Assembly: GCA_034231615.1 (NCBI GenBank)
Contig: CM067299.1
Span: 15,916,834 to 15,980,833 of the forward strand
DNA length: 64,000 bases
Direction of reading: 5' to 3'
Origin: Meghimatium bilineatum
Taxonomy: Eukaryota > Mollusca > Gastropoda > Stylommatophora > Philomycidae
In this document: piece after piece, positions 10,197 through 20,200 of the stretch
How the letters are laid out: every line of letters starts with the position of its first letter
Position numbering within the stretch: position 1 is the first letter of the stretch
Program-made: the position numbers and the translations under genes
Notes under the pieces: model-generated
Database searches by the model: none
What the model was told of the DNA's origin: nothing
What the model saw: the letters and a program-made list of their open reading frames with translations, nothing else

Positions 10197-10650
10197 TCTT
10201 CAATAGACGTTATCTCATTCAAGTATCACATCATCACTTTAACAGAATTTATCTCATTCAAGTATCTCAGAATCTCTTCAGTAGACTTTATCTCATTCAA
10301 GTATCTCACTTCAACAGAATTTATCTCATTCAAGTATCTCAGAATCTCTTCAGTAGACTTTATCTCATTCAAGTATCTCACTTCAACAGAATTTATCTCA
10401 TTCCATCAAGTATCTCAGAATCTCTTCAGTAGACTTTATCTCATTCAAGTATCTCACTTCAACAGAATTTATCTCATTCAAGTATCTCAGAATCTCCTCA
10501 GTAGACTTTATCTCATTCAAGTATCTCAGAATCTCTTCAGCAGACTTTATCTCAAATAAGAATCTCATTATCTAGGTTATCTTATTCTAGTATCTCAGCA
10601 TTTCTTCAATAGACTTTATCTCATTATGGTATCTCATTATCTCTTCGAAA
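10197..10650. repeat. Minisatellite of 39- and 33-bp units
   Basis: The 39-bp unit TCTCATTCAAGTATCTCAGA + ATCTCTTCAGTAGACTTTA alternates with a 33-bp deletion form ending TTCAACAGAATTTA, giving a 72-bp dimer (TCTCACT at 10304 and 10376). A 4-bp CCAT insertion widens the next interval to 76. The units are clearly related to those at 6445-6737. Confidence 0.92.
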
Positions 10651-11640
10651 GACTTAATCCCTTTCACATGTTTCCTAAAACTAACATCTCTTTGCATGTC
10701 TAGGCCTGTGAAACTAGGATCAGTTATTTGTATTTCTAACAAGACCCGTAAAGAAAGTATATTTTTAAAAAGCAATGTTGTTCTAGGTCCGTAGAGAAAT
10801 AGGTGATGGTTCAAACCTTCCCCTTAGCAAATCGATAAAAAACGAAACGTGCTAAAAGTAAACACCCCCCCCCCCCCTAATTTATTTAGCGATTTTTCAC
10901 AATAAGGTCAGATTTGCCATCAAATGGAAGATATGACAAGAGAAAACGCACCCATGCGATGACCTATTGTTAGGTTACCCCCCCCCCCTCCATCGTTTAC
11001 GGAGAACGTCTTTACTGTCCTTGTTGCCTCGATTTAAGAATCATTGTTCAGGAATGTCTTGTCGACAGATTTCTATAAAACAAGTTAAGATTCTGAATTT
11101 AGCTGGTACATCTAAACACAACCTGGGACAATTACTGAAAGGAATATTGGAGTATGACCAGAACCGTAGATATACCGGAGGGGAGATATGAGACGTTCAA
11201 ACTTACCGCCCCCCCCCCCTCAAGTAATCTTTAGTAAGCAGCACTATATATGTATATGTTTAACAAGCAGAAGCAGGTCCGCAACATCATCCAATGACCT
11301 TTTTAAAGTACCTACCACCGCCATCGTTTTCTATAAACCAGTAATTATAACCAAGGTACAGCCCCAACAAACGACCAATAAATAGTTGTCACGTGTTAAT
11401 TATAGCATAAAAATTGCGGTGATACCATGTCAATCCGTCTAAAGTATCTATATAGAGAAATGGTTAACTCGGCGCCAGTTTGTCTGGGCTCTCGCTAGTT
11501 CTAGCTTGGATTATCGGGTTAACACGACTAGCTTCATTATTGATTTCCGGTACTTTAATATTCTCTTGGAGGTCCCAGCGAGGCATCTATTAATAACTCC
11601 TTGTGTGGTTGGCCCAAAAAATTAAATATTACATGTGTTA
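10651..11640. other. Sequence with several poly-C tracts
   Basis: Runs of ten or more C occur at 10862-10877, 10978-10988 and 11209-11219, two of them next to GTTCAAACCTTCC or GTTCAAACTTACC words. No coding frame recognised. Confidence 0.5.
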
Positions 11641-11855
11641 TGTACTAATATTCCGGAGGTCGTACTGACTGGATTTCCAGAACCGCAACCCCCATCCTCC
11701 ACACACTATTATTTGATGGTTGTACAGATCTGATATAACCAAATTGAAGTACTATCCGCGGTTAAAATGGATGTACCTACCAATAAGAGGTAGATTTTAC
11801 TGAATCAAGTAACTAAATTGGTGGGGGGGGGGTGAAATGAATAGTATTATACCTC
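11641..11855 (+). repeat. Dispersed repeat flanking nested insertions (left copy)
   Basis: TGATATAACCAAATTGAAGT, ATCCGCGGTTAAAATGG, GTACCT and then a partial GAATAGTATTATACCTCG recur at 12395-12660. A poly-G run sits at 11822-11831. The repeat brackets a block of LINE, family C and family A scraps. Confidence 0.6.
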
Positions 11856-11859
11856 GAAA

Positions 11860-12068
11860 AGTGTGGGAGAGAGAGATCTGACTTATTGGCAGGCAATGTG
11901 GCGATAGACGGCACAATGCTGAGAAGAGATTTAGCAGACTTGATCAAGGCAGTAATAAGTTCATTTCAAGATGAAGATGATGTCAATGAGGCTGAGAACG
12001 TACACATACAGAAAATGTCAGAAATAGGAGTTTCTAGAGGGGAGGAAATGAAAAGCAATTTTTTTTGA
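11860..12068 (+). mobile_element. LINE RNase H-like fragment
   Basis: The plus strand reads ...RERSDLLAGNVAIDG..., resembling the GNERADxLA-x-A block at the C-terminal end of the RNase H domain of LINE open frames. It continues about 45 residues to VSRGEE and a stop near a poly-T run. A second fragment with the same block is at 34480-34885. The RT and endonuclease parts are absent, so the copy is 5'-truncated and dead. Confidence 0.5.
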
Positions 12069-12132
12069 TAGTCCCAAAGATTATTACGCAATCAACACTA
12101 GACAGGGACTATGAGTCTACATACACTAGGAT

Positions 12133-12203
12133 GTCTGCTGGAACGGAGAGTACTGCACTTAAGGGAGTGTTCAACGTGCTGTGATACTAGTTTCTAATTA
12201 AGA
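12133..12203 (+). mobile_element. Family C repeat, partial copy
   Basis: GCTGGAACGGAGAG...CAACGTGCTGTGATACTAGTTTCTAAT matches the right end of the family C copy at 47414-47670. Confidence 0.6.
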
Positions 12204-12221
12204 AGAATATGGTTAGCTGAA

Positions 12222-12390
12222 TTCTTCTTCTTCTGCGTTCGTTCTCAAACTCCTGCAGATTAGAAGGATGTAGTCCGGAGAACGGAATGCGTTGTGCCAT
12301 GGTTTACAGCACTGCTGCGATATCTGCGCCTTTATGCCTGACACATCCGACTTCAGCATGGCTTTGGGTCACTTACCCTATATGGGATGG
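12222..12390 (+). mobile_element. Family A element, left half
   Basis: Begins TTCTTCTTCTGCGTTCGTTC, runs through GGATGTAGTCCGGAGAACGG and ACACATCCGACTTCAGCATG, and stops at CCCTATATGGGATGG, where a 39-bp array starts. The full-length copy is at 16254-16597. Confidence 0.85.
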
Positions 12391-12545
12391 AATAATACTT
12401 TTATACCTCGTAGATTAGGGTTAGCTTAATTGAATACTATTATACCTCGTAGATTTTGGCTAGCTTAATTGAATACTATTATACCTTGTAGATTGTGGTT
12501 AGCTGAAATGAATACTATTATACCTCGTAGATTGTGGTTAGCTGA
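12391..12545. repeat. 39-bp tandem repeat, 4 copies
   Basis: The unit is GAATACTATTATACCTCGTA + GATTGTGGTTAGCTGAATT. It abuts the truncated family A copy. An isolated partial unit at 11836-11853 lies on the other side of the nested insertions. Confidence 0.88.
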
Positions 12546-12660
12546 ATCACTACCTCCATTATTTTTGATGAACCAGAAGCAACTGATATAACCAAATCGA
12601 ACTCAAATCCGCGATTAAAAGGAGCGTACCTCATCCACTAGGGGGTTACAAATTAAATGA
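12546..12660 (+). repeat. Dispersed repeat flanking nested insertions (right copy)
   Basis: CTGATATAACCAAATCGAAC, ATCCGCGATTAAAAGG and GTACCTCATCC match 11730-11790. Confidence 0.6.
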
Positions 12661-13204
12661 ACCTGATCTTGGAGTGACACGCTAATATGTAATTAAACCA
12701 TCCATTGCACCATTTAATGTTTTTAAAGATAAAAATATGATTACTGGGTGTCTCAAGTGTATTAGGTTCAAGTGTGCATAATATGTAAATAAAAATATGG
12801 ATATCTTGCATATTAATGTTTCTATATGAGTGGTACCCTTTTCTACATAATGTGATTTTTTGAGAGAAAGGAGTATATTTTTTTACAAAAACTGAAAGCA
12901 TAAATAGACTAAAGTGGTATCACCACTTAATATTTCATTTTCGAAAACTAACTAAGGTCAAAATAATCAGAAAATATACCTTGCAGAAATGTACAAATAT
13001 TTTTTACTTACACAGTTCATTGGAAAAAAAGTGTTTTTACACATTTAAATGCAGGCAGAGTATCATACAAATCGTGTAGCATCTTGACAATTTAACGGAT
13101 ACATTAAAACATAAATGTCTTTAAAGGGAAAAACCGTTAAAATTGTATATCGTCAGTCCCCATGTGAATGATCGTTGATTGTATTCACACTTGCCGTTAA
13201 GAAT
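12661..13204. other. No feature seen
   Basis: AT-rich sequence with short frames and no match to other parts of the window. Confidence 0.5.
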
Positions 13205-13425
13205 AGGTGCTCCGCCCTCTGCTCCAGCAGTCATTCGACTCGATGGTGTTTCGAGTCCAATGCCAGCGACACAGACGTCGAAATCAGGGCACAACTCTGG
13301 CTCTTGCGACAGTTTTCTTTGCTGTTCCGCCCACCCACGCCGTGCCCGTAACTAGTGCAAGCACAACGTCGACATGTCGGAACAACATGGTAACTGTTAT
13401 CGAAGGTTAAAACTACGGCTTTTCT
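13205..13425 (-). mobile_element. Family C repeat, inverted copy
   Basis: The reverse complement matches 47414-47630: GTGCTCCGCCCTCTGCTCCA, the GCCCGTAACTAGT segment and ATGGTAACTGTTATCGAAGG are shared. It is more GC-rich than its flanks and abuts a 22-bp minisatellite. No protein family was recognised in any frame. Confidence 0.7.
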
Positions 13426-13431
13426 GGGAGA

Positions 13432-13885
13432 TGTTACCTGCTTGTGTGGAAGATGTTACCAGCTTGTGGGAGATGCTACCTGCTTGTGTGAGATTTTACC
13501 TGCATGTGGGAAATGCTGCCTGCTTGTGAGGGAGATATTATCTGCTTTTGTGGGAGATGTTACCTGTTTGTGTGGGAGATGCTACCCGCTTGTGTGGGAG
13601 ATGCTACACGCTTGTGTGGGAAATGCTACCCGCTTGTGTGGGAGATGTTACTGGCTTGTTTTTGAGACGTCACCCACTTGCCTGGGAGATGTTACCCGCT
13701 TTTTGTATACTTTCTCCCTAGTGCTAAATATCATTAAACGGGGTAAGAGATGCTACCCGTTTGTGTGGGAGATGATACCCGCTTGTGTGAGAGATGCTAC
13801 CCGCTTGTGTGGGAGATGATACCCGCTTGTGTGGGAGATGATACCCGCTTGTGTGGGAGATGATACCCGCTTGTGTGGGAGATGA
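13432..13885. repeat. 22-bp minisatellite, about 20 copies
   Basis: The unit is GGGAGATGCTACCCGCTTGT+GT, interrupted near 13700-13740 by a non-repeat stretch. The last four units (GATGATACCCGC) are nearly identical, suggesting recent growth at the right edge. Confidence 0.92.
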
Positions 13886-14029
13886 TAACGATTGCTTGGA
13901 TTTCTACTTAGTATTAAATGGCATCTTTTTATTTCCTATGGGGAATGGGATGGGTGGGGGTTGACACGTGACCAATCGCCGGTATAAGACCTAGCAATAA
14001 AATCCAAATAAGCTTTGGACGTCAATTAT
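13886..14029. other. No feature seen
   Basis: Contains a short G-rich run and unique sequence. Confidence 0.4.
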
Positions 14030-14130
14030 TACTGCGATATTAATTGGTCACTATTTATATACTATGTGTCACCTGCTAACACCGACCAACGACATGCACG
14101 GAAATAATCAAGAACATGACGTCAAAAGGA
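14030..14130. mobile_element. Degenerate family E element
   Basis: ATTGGTCACTATTTATATAC and later CGACATGCACGGAAATAAT match 846-930. The first word also matches the arm of the hairpin at 46604-46688. Confidence 0.4.
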
Positions 14131-14183
14131 TTGTTTGGATTTAGTTGGTAGGTCTTACACAGGCGATTGGCTCACCAATCCGC

Positions 14184-14196
14184 TCCCCCCCCCCCC
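14184..14196. repeat. Poly-C tract
   Basis: A run of C followed by TAATTCCTATTTACGGGC. Confidence 0.9.
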
Positions 14197-14256
14197 TAAT
14201 TCCTATTTACGGGCTTGTATAGTACTCAAATAACTATTCAGTGTAGATGTAGCCCA

Positions 14257-14375
14257 AAGCAATGCACACGAGATGTTCAGTGGTCAGATATCCCAAAGTA
14301 ATGCGTATGAGATGTTCAGTGGTCAGATATCCCAAAGTAATGCGTACGAGATGTTCAGTGGTCAGATATCCCAAG
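14257..14375. repeat. 39-bp tandem repeat, 3 copies
   Basis: GATGTTCAGTGGTCAGATAT + CCCAAAGTAATGCGTATGA. The GATGTTCAG words are exactly 39 bp apart (14272, 14311, 14350). Confidence 0.9.
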
Positions 14376-14990
14376 GTATGCCAGTTTTTAAAAAAAATTG
14401 ATTATTTAAAGCATAATTTTGTCTGATTATCGAACATATTTTACCGTATATCATAGAACATATAGAACGGGATAAGTAGCAGTTTCACGTGGAACAAATA
14501 CACGAAATCGATATTTCCAATAAATAGATCTTTATCACGTTAGTGACAAACAAATACAGAATTGGACATTAAGGTAGACAGAAAGACTACAGGAAGTTTG
14601 TGCGACGGAAACTGATAGGTCTGTTAATACGACAGTAACATATAAAGAATACGATTCAAATATGTAAATTTACATGTCAAGAAAATGTAATATTTAAGGA
14701 ATATTAGCTAAATAAGCCTAAAAGCAGAAGTAATCAAAGTTAAGGTATAGAATCCTTAAGTTGGATGACGGGTCATAGTCAACTGTAGTTGGAATATACT
14801 ATACGGTCGTGTATAGGAATCTAAATTTGTCACTGTAATATGTTGATTTATATAGTATTTTCTTTCACCACTAACAAAGTCAGAAATGACTTTGAATATC
14901 GTACAAATAGATAGTATGTCTAATTTTTACTGTTATTTGTTGTATGTTGCGAGTGAACCCGAGTATCAGTGGGCCGTCGCCATTAACAAA
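14376..14990. other. No feature seen
   Basis: AT-rich unique sequence. Confidence 0.5.
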
Positions 14991-15137
14991 CACCTGCTGA
15001 CTTATTGGAAGTCATCCTTCTAAATCGATGCGTAGGACTTTTCCCGTTATTTTCGTTGCAACTTTGTATCGCTAGCCGATGAAAAATCAAGTCGAATGTG
15101 TCACTTTACAAGGATGATTTCAATGAGCTAGCAGGTC
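14991..15137. mobile_element. Family D palindromic MITE, copy 2
   Basis: The left arm, from CCTGCTGAC to GTCATCCTTCTAAA, is the near reverse complement of the right arm TTTACAAGGATGAT...GCTAGCAGG. The interior is diverged from copy 1. Confidence 0.65.
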
Positions 15138-15225
15138 TTATATGTGACGACGGTCCCGTGTGCGCTTATCGAAGTGTGCACTGTAGATTACATTCGCTCA
15201 GTAATAACTCGAGTTTTTACAACGA

Positions 15226-15560
15226 TAAGCTTGTGGTAAAGCACTTTGCCTGTTGAGTAGGAGATATAGGTTCGAGCCTGTAGGGTGGGCTACTGACCTC
15301 TACCAGGAGCGTCCACAGGTGACGGATAGTGGTAAAGTAAATTGCCTGTTACGTAGGAGATATAGGTTCGAGCCTGTAGGGTGAGCTACCGACCTCTACC
15401 AGGAGCGTCCCACAGGTGACGCATAGTGGTAAAGTAATTTGCCTGTTACGTAGGAGATATAGGTTCGAGCCTGTAGGGTGAGCCTACCGACCTCTACCAG
15501 GAGCGTCCACAGGTGACGCATAGTGGTAAAGTAATTTGCCTGTTACGTAGGAGATATGGG
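15226..15560 (+). repeat. 96-bp tandem array of tRNA-like modules
   Basis: Three full units and a partial fourth. Each has TAGTGGTAAAG (A-box-like), GCCTGTTACGTAGGAG (anticodon-arm-like, GTT in loop position) and ATAGGTTCGAGCCTGT, which contains a near-perfect B box. B boxes start at 15269, 15365 and 15462, so the spacing is 96-97 bp. Acceptor stems do not form, and the T loop is one base short. These are tRNA-Asn- or tRNA-Gly-like halves multiplied in tandem, not working tRNA genes. Confidence 0.7.
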
Positions 15561-15568
15561 TCCATTCA

Positions 15569-16038
15569 CCACTCATGATTTGAAATAAAGTTTCCTTCGT
15601 AGACTACGTCACTAGGAACTGGGTATGATATCAATCAACGCTCTGGGGAGGTATCATCGAAACAAGTACGCTCTGATGTAGATAAGGGGAGGGAGAGGAA
15701 TTGAGGGGTGTTGATTCCCCTCCCTTTTAGGAAATCTGAAGATGACTTTTAGAACTAGGAACTTGATAGTTTTCTAAAATCCTCTCCAGTAGCCATTTTT
15801 CACAAAAAGGTCATTATATTTCCCGCCGAAAAAGTAAAATTTACACACAAAAACTGCTTTATTTTATTTGTTTTTAGGTTAAATCCTCTCCTTAATGTAA
15901 TCATATTTACGGCCCTGCAGATTGCTGAGCACCAATTGATAAACACCGTCGACATTCGGATGATCTGTAGGTTTGACTAGTAATCCATCAAGTCAACAGC
16001 CATGCAACAGTAACCCTACCCCTTTGATAGATGGCATT
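15569..16038. other. Unique sequence with purine-rich stretch
   Basis: A GGGGAGGGAGAGGAATTGAG run near 15685 and a mirror CCCCTCCC at 15716. No frame recognised. Confidence 0.45.
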
Positions 16039-16151
<113 letters not shown>

Positions 16152-16253
16152 CACCGAAGACGGATATGTCAGGCCATTGTCGCAAAAACGGTGACACGAC
16201 GCATTTCCATTTTGAAATGGACTACAACCTGCTGGAAATCTAGTAGGACCATT

Positions 16254-16597
16254 GTCCTCTACTTCTTATTCTTCTGCGTTCGTTCTCAAACTCCTACAGA
16301 TTAGCAGTCCGGAGAATGGAATGTGTTGTGTCATGGTTTACAGCATTGCTGCGATATCTGCACCTTTCGACCTGACACATCCGATTTCAGCATGGCTTTG
16401 GGTCACTGACCCTATATGGGATGGAACAGCCAACTCCATCCCATAACCTCCTTAGTCGCCTCGTACGACATGCATGGAAAGTAAACAGTGTTGCTATTCT
16501 TTGCTCCCCTTTCGGGGCCCCGACAACACACGGGCGATTATCCTATTACACGCGAGATTCAGTGGGAGTTTGAGAATGAACGCTGAAGAAGAAGAAG
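16254..16597 (+). mobile_element. Family A element, full length with terminal inverted repeats
   Basis: The left end (TTCTTATTCTTCTGCGTTCG TTCTCAAACTCCTACAG) is the reverse complement of the right end (AGTGGGAGTTTGAGAATGAA CGCTGAAGAAGAAGAAG) over about 35 bases. Length is about 340 bp. Interior landmarks are a GTAGTCCGGAGAA-like word, ACACATCCGATTTCAGCATG, TATATGGGATGGAACAGCCA and CAACACACGGGCG. No coding capacity, so it is a non-autonomous, MITE-like transposon. Confidence 0.8.
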
Positions 16598-17029
16598 ATA
16601 TATATAGTGAATGTCCCTCTTATGAAAGCCTTACACAGCAAACCATGCACATAATTATTTATTAATTAAAGGTTTCTCAAAACAGTGCATGACACTGGAA
16701 GTTGCAGCATTCTGGGACTGTTATAAAGCACTGAAGATACAATCTCGATAGCACAAACTGATACATGAAATACATTGGTCGTAGTTGTTCTGCATTAAAC
16801 CAAACTTGATTAGAAATCTGCTAACAACCTTTACTGATAACTTTCCTCCCGTTTGTAAGCAATCCGTCTAACAAAATGTGCAATCACTTACCTCAAACAT
16901 CATATTATAATGCAACTTTGTGGGGGAAAAAACACACGCAGATTGTTTGTATTTATTTGACCAAAAAATTATACACAAAACAATCCCACAAGAACACCTC
17001 TTCACAGTCAAAGGTGCAAAGCACACATC
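16598..17029. other. No feature seen
   Basis: Unique AT-rich sequence, with one short minus-strand frame lacking any motif. Confidence 0.5.
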
Positions 17030-17059
17030 AAAGATGTACATAGACTTTTTTCTTTCGAA

Positions 17060-17255
17060 AGCGATATTCTGTAAATCCATTATTTATTCCGTCTGAACGC
17101 ACGTCAAGAACAAACCGCATGGTAGCACTTCCAACTTGTACTGAAGAATATGAAGAAGAACAACTAGTCTCAAACAAACATGAATCGATGCGTGATGACG
17201 TATCCAAATTGAGAACGTTGAAACACAACTTTAAAACATAAGTTGTTATATGCAA
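17060..17255 (-). pseudogene. Faint CUB-like open frame
   Basis: A 75-residue minus-strand frame has a C-rich middle, then a pattern resembling the end of a CUB domain: SATMRFVLDVRSDGINNGF followed by an aromatic-rich strand (EYRF). CUB domains end in a '..l.l.F.sD.....GF.a.Y' motif. The first half of the fold and the usual cysteine spacing are not evident. TTTAG directly before the frame could be a splice acceptor on the minus strand, but the donor side has only weak GT words. It could be an exon, a decayed exon or chance. Confidence 0.25.
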
Positions 17256-17821
17256 CTAAACGCCTGCAACCAATAGTTGTAAATTTTCATACGTCCTTAA
17301 CATATGTGTAAATCTAGTAGTCACGCTTACGTCATAAATAGGCCACAGGTTACTATTATCATGTGACGCCTCTGTCAGTCCACCAGAAATCATATTGTTC
17401 TCCTCAAGTTCAAGTGTTATTTAAGCCACTGTAAACGTGCGTAACACGGCGAGGCACAAAACGCGGAACTTCTTGGCACTTTATAGGTCGTGTCAGTTAG
17501 GCAGAGGTGTATCCGGTGTTGGGTGTCCTGTTGTTAGTATGCAAAGTTCAACTAGGTAAAAAGTTATGCACCACCCAGTTGTGGTCAAAGTTATGCATCA
17601 CCCAGTTGTGGTCTAGCCCTGGCTGGCTGTCAGCTTACTCATAGTAATCGAACCCAGAGTTCTTGTTAACAAGAAGATTTTTTTTTTAAATTGTTTACCT
17701 TTCCATAAAATTATCTCTTGAAAACATAAATTTTTTTTACAGACACTCCATCAGGGTCCTTGTTGACAGGCACTGGCCTATGTATACAAAATAGCAGGAG
17801 GTAGCTACGAAATGCTGGATT
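17256..17821. other. Mostly unique sequence
   Basis: Contains two 29-bp direct copies of GTTATGCACCACCCAGTTGT GGTC at 17563-17612. No gene recognised. Confidence 0.5.
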
Positions 17822-17825
17822 CTCT

Positions 17826-18165
17826 TGCTATCTTCTTCTTCTAGTATACATTCTCAAACTCCTGATAGTTGACAGGATGTAGTCCAGGGAACGAGATGCG
17901 TTGTATCATAGTTTATAGTGTGGCTGAGAAATCAACAATGTTCATTTTAACACACGTAGCTTAACACACATAACTTAACACAAGTAACGTAAAACATGTA
18001 ACTTAATCATGAGTTTGGGTCATTTGATCTATGAGACGTGGCAGCTAACTCTCACCAACAAAAGTTAATCACCTCTTATTACATGCTTGACAGTACTCAG
18101 TACTGCTATTCTTTACTTCCCTATCGAGTCCACGGAAATACGCAGGAATATTGTCTGGTGATTCC
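17826..18165 (+). mobile_element. Family A element, decayed, with internal array
   Basis: CTTCTTCTTCTAGTATACAT, GGATGTAGTCCAGGGAACGA, GGGTCATTTGATCTATGAGA and ACTGCTATTCTTTAC are family A landmarks in order. The middle (17945-18005) has been replaced by about four 18-bp units of AACACACGTAGCTTAACAC type, an array born inside the element. Confidence 0.65.
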
Positions 18166-18194
18166 AGAAGTAGAGAACTCAAGTGTAGACGTAG

Positions 18195-18600
18195 CAATTA
18201 GATACAGTCGGTAAAATAGATACAAAAGGTGGTAAATATACAGCTATAGACGGTGGTTAATATCAGACACAAAGGTGGTAAAACAGATACACAATGTGGT
18301 AAATAAACAGATATAGTCGGTGGTAAAAATAGATACAAAAGGTGATAAATATACAGATACAGACGGTGATTAATATACAGACACAAACGTTGGTAAAATA
18401 GATAAAAATGGTGGTAAATATACAGATATAAACGGTGGTGAAATAGATACAAATGGCGGTAAAATAGATACAAATGGTGGTAAATATACAGATATAGACG
18501 GTGGTTAATATACAGATACAATAGGCGGTAAATATACAGACAATGGTAAGTATAAATATACAGACAATGGTAAGTATAAAGATACAGACAATGATAGATA
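18195..18600. repeat. Irregular minisatellite of TATACAGATA..GGTGGTAAA units
   Basis: About 16 units of 20-32 bp with the core GATACAAA.GGTGGTAAATA. Frames of up to 149 residues on the minus strand are Tyr/Ile/Cys-rich by-products. Confidence 0.85.
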
Positions 18601-18950
18601 CAAACGGTGGCATGCATACATATAGAAGATACAGCCATTGAAAACATTCAGATAATATTTATATAAAGCACATGGAGGCTGGATGCAATTCTTTGTGTAT
18701 GGCCGGGGCCAACTATATATTTTGTTTACCCATCTCGAATGTAAAATTTAGCTGAGCAGTTTAAGGATATTAACTCTGCCCAGCTTCTATAAGTCATCTT
18801 TAGACCCTGCCATTATATTTCATAGATGAAAGCTTCCAATATTTAGTACAGGGTAATATCTGTGCCCACAAGTTCTCATAGATATTACAGCCAAGTACAA
18901 TCGTATTATCTAAGACAGCACGATTTGGTTTAGCAATTTAATGTGCCATC
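18601..18950. other. No feature seen
   Basis: Unique sequence. Confidence 0.45.
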
Positions 18951-19290
18951 TACGAATTTGCAAGTGCTACATATGAAAACAATAAAATAGTACAACAAAT
19001 AAGTGCAACATAAAAAAACCAATAAATTAGTACAACAAATAAGTGCAACATATAAGAGCAACAGATAAATCAACAAATGAGAGCAACCAATAAGTCCATT
19101 AAGAGCTGCCTCCACATCTGTACAGGTGAGCTGCATGCAAGTCTATACAGGTAAGCTGCCTCCAAGTCTATACAGATGAGAAGCCTCCATCAATCAGTTG
19201 TCAGCAGGTTCTCGCAGGTGCCTCACATTTTCTTATGCTTAACAGTATCTAAGCCTATACTAGCGAGTTATCTCCAAGAATCCATTGGTC
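18951..19290. repeat. Short irregular tandem motifs
   Basis: AATAGTACAACAAATAAGTG-type units (18980-19090) are followed by CTGCCTCCAAGTCTATACAG-type units (19105-19200). Confidence 0.7.
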
Positions 19291-19590
19291 AGCAGGTGGT
19301 TCAAGCAAGTGTATCCCTCATGTCGCGAAAGAGTTAATATGTCTAAAGTATTTGGTCCTAGAAAGAAGGTGGACCAACGTATTTTCGGTGGGCGGTATGA
19401 AATGGCCATATTTGGTGTGGGAAAAGACCACTAATCTTTTCTTCTTAGTCTCGTGTAGTTCTAATGAATATTTCCTGAGTTCATATGCCAGTGAATATAG
19501 TTCTTTTAAAACTGCCAGATGGGCAAGTAAAAATAGTTAGCGGACCGTAGTTTTACGCACCTTATTTTTAATCAGTATACATTCCCTATT
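19291..19590. other. No feature seen
   Basis: A 62-residue plus-strand frame at 19352-19540 has no recognisable motif. Confidence 0.45.
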
Positions 19591-19840
19591 AAAATATGCA
19601 CCAGAGTCCTTTCAAACCTAAATGGCAGACCCTACTACAAATATGTACGTACCAGAGCACTTCAAACCTAAATGACAGACCCTGCTACAAATATGTAAGT
19701 ACCAGAGTCATTCAAACCTAAATGACAGACCTTGCTACAAATATGTACTTACTAGAGCCCTTCAAACCTAAATTACAGACCTTGCTACAAATATGTACGT
19801 ACCAGAGCCCTTCAAACCTACATGATAGATCCAGCTACAA
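19591..19840. repeat. 50-bp tandem repeat, 5 copies
   Basis: TTCAAACCTAAATGACAGAC recurs every 50 bp (19611, 19661, 19711 and on), with GCTACAAATATGTACGTACC between. Confidence 0.92.
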
Positions 19841-20030
19841 ATATACCACAGATATGATTACTAGGCATCATAAATATGATTACTAGACACCACATATATG
19901 ATTACTAGGCATCATAGATATGATTACTAGGCACCACAGATATGATTACTAGGCATAACAGATATGATTACTAGACACCACAGATATGATTACTAGGCAC
20001 CACAGATATGATTACTAGGCATCATTAAAG
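19841..20030. repeat. 22-bp tandem repeat, about 8 copies
   Basis: AGATATGATTACTAGGCACC+AC. Starts directly at the end of the 50-bp array. Confidence 0.92.
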
Positions 20031-20103
20031 TGCGCAAACTATACTCTGAATATTTCAAGTATGTGTATTTGACTTTACAATAACAACTTACTGGGCTTAA
20101 GTA

Positions 20104-20200
20104 TTGCATAGGGGCTGTCCATGAATTACGTCCACAATTGCTTTACAATATTTACCCTTCCCAATCCAACACACAAAAGTTAGGACATTGTGTGAATACT
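20104..20200 (+). mobile_element. Family F repeat
   Basis: AGGGGCTGTCCATGAATTAC GTCCACAATT, then a CACACAAAAGTTAGGAC-type word. Similar starts occur at 23787, 25376 and 41451. Confidence 0.5.

Noticed and set aside
13207-13410. Host exon in the GC-rich 13.2-kb segment
   Set aside because: The segment recurs inverted at 47.4 kb and partly at 12.1 kb, so it is a dispersed repeat.
18198-18647. Tyr/Cys-rich membrane-like proteins
   Set aside because: Low-complexity translation of TATACAGATA-type repeats.
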